Source of the DNA: Propionibacteriaceae bacterium UBA7704
GTDB lineage: Bacteria > Actinomycetota > Actinomycetes > Propionibacteriales > Propionibacteriaceae
Length of the DNA stretch: 64,000 nucleotides
Assembly (NCBI GenBank): GCA_002482525.1
Contig: DLGC01000010.1
Coordinates: forward strand, 78,448-142,447
Direction of reading: 5' to 3'
The translations under genes were made by a program, and so were the position numbers. Shown here piece by piece: positions 43,324 to 51,212 of this stretch. How positions within the stretch are numbered: position 1 is the stretch's first letter; each line of letters starts with the position of its first letter. The notes under the pieces are model-generated. The model worked only from the letters and a program-made list of their open reading frames with translations. It ran no database searches and was not told the origin of the DNA.

Positions 43324-43944
43324 CTACGCCGGTGACAGAAGCGAGGCCACCCGAGCGATCACAAGCTCGGCGATCTGCTCCTGCGGGTCGCGCGCCGGCA
43401 CCACCAGATAGTGCTGAGCATCACGCGCGGCCAACTCCAGAAAACCCTGGCGGGCGCGTTGGTGCACGCTGTCGCCGGCGCTCTCGAGGCGGTCCTTATC
43501 GGCGATGCCTGCAACGCCGAAAAGAGGATCCAGGTCCAAAAGCACGGTCAGATCGGGAAGCAGATCCTGGGTGGCCCAGCGGGCGATCTGCTCGACACGA
43601 TCCACATCCAGATCGCGACCGGCTCCTTGGTAGGCGAGCATCGAATCCACATAGCGATCGCTGATCACCACGGCACCTCGGCGCAAAGCGGGTAGCACCA
43701 CTTCGTCGACGTGTTGGGCCTTGTCTGCTGCGTACATCAAAGCCTCGGCCCGAGGCGAGACGTCGCCCCACTTCGGGTTGAGGACCAGATCGCGCAGTAC
43801 CGAACCGACCTCGGTGCCGCCCGGTTCGAGGGTCACCACCACTTCGCGGCCCTGTTGGGCGACCCAGTCGGCCAGCAACGTGGTTTGGGTGGATTTTCCG
43901 ACACCGTCGCCACCTTCGAAGACGACAAAGAGCCCTTCACTCAC
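43324..43944 (-). CDS. tmk: Thymidylate kinase
   Basis: Phosphorylates dTMP to dTDP for DNA synthesis (206 aa). The P-loop is FEGGDGVGKST at residues 8-18, the substrate motif is DRYVDSMLAYQGAGR, and LLDLDP precedes the lid. GTG 43944 gives the family N-terminus MSEGLFVVFEG and is preceded by AAAGGGG; GTG 43947 and an upstream start at 43971 are less likely. The stop is 14 bases before holB. Confidence 0.95.
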   Translation of the reverse strand: MSEGLFVVFEGGDGVGKSTQTTLLADWVAQQGREVVVTLEPGGTEVGSVLRDLVLNPKWGDVSPRAEALMYAADKAQHVDEVVLPALRRGAVVISDRYVDSMLAYQGAGRDLDVDRVEQIARWATQDLLPDLTVLLDLDPLFGVAGIADKDRLESAGDSVHQRARQGFLELAARDAQHYLVVPARDPQEQIAELVIARVASLLSPA

Positions 43945-44005
43945 CACCGGACCCCTTTCTGCTCGCGCCAACCCTACCCAAGTCGTCGATCACCTAAGGA
44001 GGTCG

Positions 44006-44030
44006 CAGCCTCCGCTCGCGGCGGAGGCTG
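44006..44030 (-). terminator. Stem-loop after topA
   Basis: CAGCCTCCGC (44006-44015) and GCGGAGGCTG (44021-44030) pair perfectly over ten bases with a five-base loop. It lies 24 bases after the topA stop codon on the minus strand, before tmk. Confidence 0.65.
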
Positions 44031-44054
44031 GCGTCGACGAAGCGGGGCCGCCGA

Positions 44055-46697
44055 TCAGGACTTTCGTGGACGACGAGTGCGCTTGGGCGCCGGGCCCTTG
44101 GCGCGCTTCTCGGCGAGCAGCTCGGCAGCTCGCTCCACCGTCATCGTCTCCACTGAGTCGACCCGGCGCAGGGTGGCATTGGTCTCACCGTCGGTGACGT
44201 AGGGGCCGAACCGGCCGTCCTTGATCACGATGGGTTTGCTGGTCGCGGGGTCGGCCCCCAGCTCCCGCAATGGACCGGCCGCAGCGCGAGCACCGCGTCC
44301 CCTGGTTTTCGGCTGGGCGTAGATCTCCTCGGCCTCGGCCACAGTGATGGTGAAGATCTGCTCCTCGCTCGTCAACGAGCGCGAATCGGTGCCCTTCTTC
44401 AGATAGGGACCGTAGCGGCCGTTCTGCGCGGTGATCTGCTCCCCGTCCGCACCGACACCGACCACCCGCGGCAGGTTGAGGAGCTTCAGCGCATCCGCCA
44501 AGGTCACCGTTTCAGGGCTCATCGAGGCGAACAACGAGCCGGTGCGAGGCTTGGCACTCTTGGGCGAGTCCTCGGGCAACACCTCGGTCACATACGGTCC
44601 GTAGCGACCGTCCTTGGCGACGATGGTGTGACCGCTGTCGGGGTCGACCCCGATCTCGCGCTCCTCGGCGGCGGGCTTCGCCAACAATTCTTGGGCCATC
44701 TCGAGCGTCAACCCGGCCGGAGGCAGATCGGGATCCACATTGGCACGGCGTCCGTCAGCATCCTCGATGTAGGTTCCGTAGCGCCCGACGCGCACATCAA
44801 TACCGTCGCCGAGCGGGAAGGTGGACAGCTTGCGGGCGTCGATATCGCCCAACTCGTTGACGAGCTTCTGCAGTCCGTCCTCGGCACCATCACCGAAGTA
44901 GAAATCCTTCAGCACCGAGACCCGCGCAGCATCCCCGCTGGCGATCTCGTCGAGGGTGTCCTCCATACCGGCGGTGAAGTCGTAGTCGACCAACTTGGCG
45001 AAGTGCTCTTCCAACAGCCGGGTCACCGCGAACGCCAACCAGGTCGGCACCAACGCCGAACCCTGCTTGTGCACATAGTCGCGGGCGGTGATCGTACGAA
45101 TGATGGCTGCGTAGGTGGAGGGGCGGCCGATCTCGAGTTCCTCCAGCTTGGCCACCAGTGACGGCTCGGTGTACCGCGACGGCGGCCGGGTCTGGTGCGC
45201 CTCGGCGGTGACCGTCTCGGCATCCAGGTGGCGACCGGATTCCAACTGGGGCAGCCGGGCCTGTTCGTCGTCGCTGCTGCCTTCCTCGACCGACTCCACG
45301 TAGGCCTTGAGGAAGCCCAGGAAAGTGAACGTCCGACCCGAAGCGGTGAACCCCGCTCGGCCGGATTCGACGACCTCCCCGGTTGCCACATCGGTGATGG
45401 CGACGCGCTCGGCGAGCGTCGTACCGATCTTGACCGTCACGGTCTCGCCGATCGCATCGGCCATTTGTGAAGCGATGGTGCGCTTCCAGATCAGTTCGTA
45501 GAGCCGACCCTGGTCGCCGGACAGCCCTGTCTGATCGGGAGTACGGAAGCTCTCCCCCGCCGGACGGATGGCCTCGTGCGCCTCTTGGGCGTTCTTCACC
45601 TTCGAGGTATAGGTCCGAGGCTTCTCCGGCAGGTACTTGCCGCCGTAAAGCTGCTTGACCTGTTCGCGGGCTGCAGCAACCGCACTGGCCGCCAAGGTGA
45701 CCGAATCGGTACGCATATAGGTGATGAAGCCGCGTTCGTACAGTTCCTGCGCCACACTCATGGTGCGCTGGGCGGAGAAGCCCAGCTTGCGACCGGCTTC
45801 CTGTTGCAGTGTGGTCGTGCGGAACGGCGGATACGGACGCCGGGTGTAACCCTTGGCCTCCACCCCTGAGACGGTGTAGCTGGCCGACGTCAGGGCCTGC
45901 GCGAGTTGCTCAGCGGTTTCCTCGCTGAGCTGCAGCAGTCCCGAACCGACCAGCGCGCCGCTGGCGTCGAAGTCGCGGCCCACTGCGATGCGCCGGGAAT
46001 CGAAGGTCACCAACCGGGCAGCGAAGGTGCGCGGCTCCGCGGTTTCGCCGGCGTCCAGGATGGCCTCGATGTCGGCATAGGACGCGGCAGTGAACGCCAT
46101 GCGTTCCCGCTCGCGATCCACGATCAGCCGAGTGGCGACCGACTGCACGCGTCCGGCGGACAGCTTCGGCATGACCTTCTTCCACAGCACCGGGGAGACC
46201 TCGTAGCCGTAGAGCCGGTCCAGAATGCGTCGGGTCTCCTGGGCATCGACCAGGTCGTGGTCGAGTTCGCGGGTGTTCTCCACCGCGGCCAGGATCGCTT
46301 CGGGGGTGATCTCGTGGAAGACCATCCGCTTCACCGGGATCTTGGGTTTGAGTTCATCGAGCAGGTGCCAGGCGATTGCCTCCCCTTCGCGGTCTTCATC
46401 CGTTGCGAGGTAAAGCTCGTCGGCATCCTTCAGCTTGGCTTTGAGTTCCCGAATGGTGCTCTTCTTGTCCGCTGCGACCACATAGAGCGGCTCGAAATCG
46501 GCGTCGATATTGACCCCGGTGCGAGCCCATTTCTCACTCTTGTACTTGGCGGGAACCTCCGAGGCGCCGGTCGGGAGGTCACGAACGTGACCACGGCTGG
46601 ACTCAACGATGTAGTCCGAACCGAGAAACTTGGCCAGGCTGACCGCCTTTGTGGGTGACTCGACAATGACGAGCCGACGTTTTGCTGCTGCGGGCAC
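44055..46697 (-). CDS. topA: DNA topoisomerase I
   Basis: Relaxes negative supercoils, 880 aa. The Toprim domain opens with LVIVESPTKA at residue 9 and includes the acidic DEDREGEAI motif. The catalytic tyrosine is Tyr327 in FITYMRTDS. The C-terminus has no zinc fingers; instead it has at least four topoisomerase C-terminal repeats recognised by VGRYGTYI, DGRYGPYV, NGRYGPYL and DGRFGPYV, then a Lys/Arg-rich tail, as in mycobacterial TopA. The GTG start follows AGGAAG. Confidence 0.97.
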   Translation of the reverse strand: MPAAAKRRLVIVESPTKAVSLAKFLGSDYIVESSRGHVRDLPTGASEVPAKYKSEKWARTGVNIDADFEPLYVVAADKKSTIRELKAKLKDADELYLATDEDREGEAIAWHLLDELKPKIPVKRMVFHEITPEAILAAVENTRELDHDLVDAQETRRILDRLYGYEVSPVLWKKVMPKLSAGRVQSVATRLIVDRERERMAFTAASYADIEAILDAGETAEPRTFAARLVTFDSRRIAVGRDFDASGALVGSGLLQLSEETAEQLAQALTSASYTVSGVEAKGYTRRPYPPFRTTTLQQEAGRKLGFSAQRTMSVAQELYERGFITYMRTDSVTLAASAVAAAREQVKQLYGGKYLPEKPRTYTSKVKNAQEAHEAIRPAGESFRTPDQTGLSGDQGRLYELIWKRTIASQMADAIGETVTVKIGTTLAERVAITDVATGEVVESGRAGFTASGRTFTFLGFLKAYVESVEEGSSDDEQARLPQLESGRHLDAETVTAEAHQTRPPSRYTEPSLVAKLEELEIGRPSTYAAIIRTITARDYVHKQGSALVPTWLAFAVTRLLEEHFAKLVDYDFTAGMEDTLDEIASGDAARVSVLKDFYFGDGAEDGLQKLVNELGDIDARKLSTFPLGDGIDVRVGRYGTYIEDADGRRANVDPDLPPAGLTLEMAQELLAKPAAEEREIGVDPDSGHTIVAKDGRYGPYVTEVLPEDSPKSAKPRTGSLFASMSPETVTLADALKLLNLPRVVGVGADGEQITAQNGRYGPYLKKGTDSRSLTSEEQIFTITVAEAEEIYAQPKTRGRGARAAAGPLRELGADPATSKPIVIKDGRFGPYVTDGETNATLRRVDSVETMTVERAAELLAEKRAKGPAPKRTRRPRKS

Positions 46698-46772
46698 TGG
46701 CTTCTTCCTGGTGTGGTGTTTCTCGGTCGATGCGCGCTCACTTTAGCCCGCTCCCCCGATCGGAATGGTAAT

Positions 46773-46803
46773 CGGCCACGACAGCGGCCCCCTGCCGTGG
46801 CCG
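46773..46803 (-). terminator. Stem-loop between the HtrA-type gene and topA
   Basis: CGGCCACG (46773-46780) and CGTGGCCG (46796-46803) pair, with an inner CAG/CTG extension. It lies about 120 bases beyond the protease gene's stop and before the topA start. It may end the protease transcript or structure the topA leader. Confidence 0.45.
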
Positions 46804-46925
46804 TATGGTCGCGGTCTTCACACACCACCGATGGCACTGATTCAGGTCAGGAATTGGCAAGCGGCCGATCAGATCAACCTCACCCCCCGGTCGAGGCAAT
46901 CACGATCGGCCGCCAGCGGGCACCG

Positions 46926-48473
46926 TCAGTTCACGGGGCTGGATCCCAAGGTGACGGTCGCCGTCTTGGTGTGACCGTTCGCCGTTATCCACGTGATACT
47001 GACTTGCTGGCCGGGTTCGTAATTCCGAACCACGTTGGCCAGGTTGGTCTTGGTGGTGATGGTGGTGCCACCGACCTTGGTGATCCGGCTCCCCGCGGTG
47101 ATACCGGCGTCATCGGCCGGCCCACCGGCTACAACATCAGTGATCGCGATGCCCTTCGACCCCGAGGATCGGGTGGCGGCGACCACACCGAGATAACCGG
47201 ACGGCCCGACGCGCACCGTGCCCGAGTCCTGGCCGGTCTCGATCTGCTGGACCACTGACAGCGCTGTCGCGATCGGCACTGCGTAGCTGGTGTGGTCACT
47301 GGTGGAGCCCGCAGTGGTCATTCCCAAGACCTCGGTCTGGGCGTCAAACATCGGGCCACCAGAGTCGCCGGGCACGGCACCGGCGGTGGTCTCGATCAAA
47401 CCAATCAGGTCTTCACTGTTACCCCATGGGGACTCCGACGAGACGGTCAGGTCCTGATCGGTCGCCGTGACACGGCCACCCGCCTTGACCAACTTGCCGC
47501 CACCGGAGGCATTGCCCACCGCGGCGATCTGGTCACCGGTGTTGACTGCGTCGGTGTCGATGGTGACGGTGTCCAAACCCGAAGCGTTCTTCAACTGAAG
47601 CAGCGCGACGTCACGGGTCTGGTCGAATCCCAGCATGGTCGCGGAGTAGGTCTCCCCGGTGTCGGCGACAGTGACCGCGACTTTCTCCGAGCCCGCCACC
47701 ACGTGGTAGTTCGTGAGCACCTTGCCATCAGCGGTCAGCACCATCCCGGTGCCTGCCGCGACGCCACCGGACGCTTCGGCTTCGATAAGGACCACGCCTT
47801 TGGACTGCGCGGCCGTCACCGTCGTGGAGCGGGTGCCGGTATTCCCCGACTGCCCTTGATCCTCGGTAGGAGTGACCTGTGGATAGCCCGGATCGGCCGG
47901 TGTGGTCACCTGCGGCTCGCTGGTCGCGGTAAGCACCGTCCTCGTGAGTCCGAAGCCGCCGACCACCAGAACCAGGGCTAGAACACTCACCAGCATCACG
48001 ACCGGCCAACGCCGCTTGGGCGGCTGGGTGGCGGTCGGGACCTGTTGGTAATACTGCTGCGGCGCGTAGTAGCCCGGATGCGGCGGCACCTGACCGTAGC
48101 CATAGGGAGCATTGCCCGACGGGTCGGTCCCGCCGGTGTAGCCGCTGGCATAGGGCGCCGAGCCGGGGGTGGGCATGCCATAGCCGGTGGGATAGCTGGC
48201 TGGCGGACCGTACGGCGGCGGGTAGTTCGGGGGTGGCGGCGGATAGCCACTCGCCGCGGGACTGCCGCTGGGCGGCGCCCAGGCAGGCAGCTGCTGAGTG
48301 GGCTCAACGGTGGTGCTCGCCGCTTCCGGATCCACTCCGGTGCCCGACCGCGCCCAGGGCGACACCGACTCCGGCGTCGATTCCGGATTGTCGCCGAGCG
48401 CGTGTGGCAGTGGTGTGGTCGGCTCGTTTGCGGAGTCGGGAGTGCCCGTTTGCGGGGTGTGGTCCTCGGCCAT
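46926..48473 (-). CDS. HtrA/DegP-like S1C serine protease with PDZ domain
   Basis: A 515-aa membrane-anchored protease. Residues 1-155 are cytoplasmic and rich in Pro, Tyr, Gly and Ser. One transmembrane helix lies near 158-178 (MLVSVLALVLVVGGFGL). The trypsin-like domain has TNYHVV (His), FDQTRDVALL (Asp) and AVPGDSGGP (Ser). A PDZ domain covers the last 95 residues (YLGVVAATRSS through GSRITKVGG). It probably degrades or refolds envelope proteins under stress. GAAGGAG lies six bases before the ATG. Confidence 0.93.
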   Translation of the reverse strand: MAEDHTPQTGTPDSANEPTTPLPHALGDNPESTPESVSPWARSGTGVDPEAASTTVEPTQQLPAWAPPSGSPAASGYPPPPPNYPPPYGPPASYPTGYGMPTPGSAPYASGYTGGTDPSGNAPYGYGQVPPHPGYYAPQQYYQQVPTATQPPKRRWPVVMLVSVLALVLVVGGFGLTRTVLTATSEPQVTTPADPGYPQVTPTEDQGQSGNTGTRSTTVTAAQSKGVVLIEAEASGGVAAGTGMVLTADGKVLTNYHVVAGSEKVAVTVADTGETYSATMLGFDQTRDVALLQLKNASGLDTVTIDTDAVNTGDQIAAVGNASGGGKLVKAGGRVTATDQDLTVSSESPWGNSEDLIGLIETTAGAVPGDSGGPMFDAQTEVLGMTTAGSTSDHTSYAVPIATALSVVQQIETGQDSGTVRVGPSGYLGVVAATRSSGSKGIAITDVVAGGPADDAGITAGSRITKVGGTTITTKTNLANVVRNYEPGQQVSITWITANGHTKTATVTLGSSPVN

Positions 48474-48552
48474 GTTTTGCTCCTTCGTTCTCCACCCAGT
48501 GAAGGCGGCAAATCAATGCCGTAGCTGTCCAGATCCTGTGAGAACCTGTGAA

Positions 48553-50019
48553 TCAGGCCTCATTCAAGTAGCCATCACTGATGAGCCTACGTAGCTGGGT
48601 CAACGTTTGGGCCCGAAGCGGTATTTCCTCGACCCCGAGCAGCGAGCCGACCGCGGCGATCAACACCGACAACGGCAGTTCCCCATCGCAGGCGCCGAAG
48701 ACGGCGGCGACGGCCGTGCCCGGCTCGGTGGCTCGACCCAGGCCGTATTGCTGGCGCAGAACCAGGTGCTGGGGATCCGCGGCGCCGGGTGTTCCGATGG
48801 TCTCCTGAATCACGCCCGAATGCCGACGCCAGCGTCGGGCCAATAGCTCCTCGTCGGAGAGTTGGGCGGCCGTGACGCTCCCGAAGTGCGCGGCAATGGC
48901 AGCGCCGACGGGCTGATGCACCGCATGTGGCCAATCCTCGATGCGAATCTGCGGCTGCGTGCGTCCGGACGCCCGCAGCGCCACCCAGCCCATGCCGATG
49001 CGTCGGATGCCGCAGTCGTCGAAGTAGTCCAACCATTCGGTGTACCGCTGCGCGTACTCCTCCGACGCGCTCAGCCCGGCGTCGGCCAGCCATAGCTCGA
49101 CGTATTCGAAAGGATCGAGCACTTCACGTTGCAGCACCAGCGCATCGCAGCCGGTGGGGGCGATCCACTCGGTCAGCCGTTCTTCCCACGGTTGATCGGT
49201 GTGGGCCCAGTTGCCGAGCACGATCAGGGTGCCGTCGGGGTTGAGGTGTTCGACGGCCTCGGTCACCACGGTTCGCATCAGACCGTCGGCGAGTTGATTG
49301 CCTTCCCGGTAGACCAGTTCGCTGCGCGCCGGTGGCGAGATCACATAGGGCGGGTTCGTGACGATCAGATCGAAACGCTCAGCGGCCACCGGCTCGTAGA
49401 GCGATCCCAGCCGAAGATCGGCGTCGACCTGTGCGAGTCCGAGGGTGATGGCCGCCAGCTGCAAAGCCCGCGGGTTGAGGTCGGTCGCCACGATGCGCTC
49501 GACGTGCTCGGCCAGATGCAAGGCTTGGATGCCGCAGCCGGTGCCCAGATCCAGCACCGTTTCGACGTGATCGCGAGGAATCAACTGGGCCAGGGTCGTC
49601 GAAGCCGGGGAAGCGCCCAGCACGAAATCGTGGCGAGGCGGGACGCTGCGTCCGTCCAGCGGAGTGGGATCGGAACAGATCCACGCCGACATCTCGTCGT
49701 CGCCGTAGGGCTTCAGCTCGACCGTTGCGCGCACCTGGTCACCGCTGACGACCAGCAGACCGGCGTCGAGCAACTCCGCCATCGACCCCAGGGCGCGGCG
49801 GGCACGATCCACGGGCACCGCGTCGGCGAGCAGCCACAGCCGGATCAGGTCGGCTTGCGGATCGACCTGATCGGCCAACCCGCGCCGAGCCGGGATCGAG
49901 CTGTTGCGCGCCAGCCCGGCCACGGCGTCGTCTCCCAGCCGCTCGGTGACCTCTGCGAGGCGGTAGCCGCCGTGGGTGAGGTCGTCTCGAAGTGCGGCGA
50001 TGGCGGCGTCAGTGAGCAT
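48553..50019 (-). CDS. Class I methyltransferase with NPPY motif (HemK-like core)
   Basis: A 488-aa protein. An N-terminal helical domain of about 140 residues precedes a SAM-binding domain with VLDLGTGCGIQALHLAEH, ATDLNPRAL and the catalytic VTNPPYVISP, the signature of enzymes methylating an amide or exocyclic amine. A C-terminal region of about 200 residues includes EEYAQRYTEWLDYF and HAVHQPVGA. The architecture matches large actinobacterial DUF7059-linked methyltransferases; the target (protein, RNA or DNA) is unknown. ATG 50019 was chosen, as the longer frame upstream is antisense to the next gene. Confidence 0.85.
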   Translation of the reverse strand: MLTDAAIAALRDDLTHGGYRLAEVTERLGDDAVAGLARNSSIPARRGLADQVDPQADLIRLWLLADAVPVDRARRALGSMAELLDAGLLVVSGDQVRATVELKPYGDDEMSAWICSDPTPLDGRSVPPRHDFVLGASPASTTLAQLIPRDHVETVLDLGTGCGIQALHLAEHVERIVATDLNPRALQLAAITLGLAQVDADLRLGSLYEPVAAERFDLIVTNPPYVISPPARSELVYREGNQLADGLMRTVVTEAVEHLNPDGTLIVLGNWAHTDQPWEERLTEWIAPTGCDALVLQREVLDPFEYVELWLADAGLSASEEYAQRYTEWLDYFDDCGIRRIGMGWVALRASGRTQPQIRIEDWPHAVHQPVGAAIAAHFGSVTAAQLSDEELLARRWRRHSGVIQETIGTPGAADPQHLVLRQQYGLGRATEPGTAVAAVFGACDGELPLSVLIAAVGSLLGVEEIPLRAQTLTQLRRLISDGYLNEA

Positions 50020-50071
50020 GCCCTGCAGTCTTTCATCCCCCGGGTGGCCGTCCGTGGTGCCAGACTGCAGT

Positions 50072-51193
50072 ATGCGAATCGTCAGCCTCGGCGCCTCCGG
50101 GCACGCCGGCAGCCGTATCGCGGCACTCCTGGCGCCAGAATTGGATGCCGCAGACGAACTGGTTCTGGCCGGACGCAGCGCGCAGCGCCTGGCTCGGACC
50201 CGGACCCTCATCACCTCAGCGGCCCAGATTTCGACCGCAATCGTGAATGTCGAAGACCAACAGGCGGTGCGCGACCTCGTCAGCGGCGCCGACCTGGTGA
50301 TCGTGACGGTGAGCCGCCCGGATCTGATCGGTTCGCTGGCACGGATCGTGCTCGAGGCCGGTGCGGATTGGCTCGACACGATGTTGTCCACTCCCCCCAA
50401 GATCGCAGCGTTGCGTGCCCTGGAACCAGACATCACTGCCGCAGGCCGATGCTTCATCACCGATGGCGGCTTCCATCCGGGTCTGCCGGCGACGCTGGTG
50501 CGGTGGGCTGCGGAGCGGGTCGACGAACTCACCGAAGCCGACGTCACTGCGGGACTGCACATCGACTGGCAGGCCGACGCAATCGATGACGCCACCATCG
50601 AGGAGATGCTCACCGAGTTCACCGACTTCGACATGGTCACCTGGATCGACGGTGTTCGCCGCCGCGTGCGCTGGTCGGAGTGTCCCACGGTGGATTTCGG
50701 GCAACCGATCGGCTCCCAGCGGGTGATTCCGATGGGTCTGGCCGAAATGGTCGACCTGCCGCGCCAGTACCCGAGCCTGCAGCGCTGCGGGTTCTATGTC
50801 ACCGGATTCTCCCCGGCCATGGACTACCTGGCACTGCCGGTGGTGATGGCCATGGCCAAGGTGCCGGCATTGCACCGGGCGAATGTGCGCTTCACGCGAT
50901 GGGCGATGACGCACCTCGCCGTATCCCGACCGCCCTACCGACTCGTCCTGCAGACCATTGCCACCGGGCGCGCGTCCGGGATTCCCAGTCAGGTGTCGGT
51001 TCGTATTGCGGCCGAGGACAGCTATCTGCTGACCGCTGCGCCGGTGGTGGCTTGCGTGAACCAGTGGCGCGACGGCAGCGCGCGGCGCGTCGGGCTGCAT
51101 TTCCAGGCCCAGGTGATGGAGCCGAACGCCTGTTTCGCCGACGTGACCCGGCTGGGCGTCGAGGTTCACCTCGGTGAGGTCACGCCGATCTGA
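50072..51193 (+). CDS. Saccharopine dehydrogenase-like NAD(P)-binding protein
   Basis: A 373-aa protein starting MRIVSLGASGHAGSRIAALL, a Rossmann nucleotide-binding motif. DGGFHPGLPATLVRW is typical of the saccharopine dehydrogenase-like family, as is the later substrate domain. The substrate is unknown; relatives act on amino acids, lipids or carboxylated polyamines. CAGACT lies five bases before the ATG, a poor but possible -10 of a leaderless mRNA. It overlaps no gene and is followed 19 bases later by the helicase gene. Confidence 0.8.
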   Translation: MRIVSLGASGHAGSRIAALLAPELDAADELVLAGRSAQRLARTRTLITSAAQISTAIVNVEDQQAVRDLVSGADLVIVTVSRPDLIGSLARIVLEAGADWLDTMLSTPPKIAALRALEPDITAAGRCFITDGGFHPGLPATLVRWAAERVDELTEADVTAGLHIDWQADAIDDATIEEMLTEFTDFDMVTWIDGVRRRVRWSECPTVDFGQPIGSQRVIPMGLAEMVDLPRQYPSLQRCGFYVTGFSPAMDYLALPVVMAMAKVPALHRANVRFTRWAMTHLAVSRPPYRLVLQTIATGRASGIPSQVSVRIAAEDSYLLTAAPVVACVNQWRDGSARRVGLHFQAQVMEPNACFADVTRLGVEVHLGEVTPI

Positions 51194-51212
51194 TCGTGGC
51201 AGGGTAGGTGCC

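Noticed and set aside
46698..46925. Possible riboswitch in the structured gap between the HtrA-type gene and topA
   Set aside because: Apart from one stem-loop I saw no conserved riboswitch core, and the gap is explained by a terminator and the topA leader.
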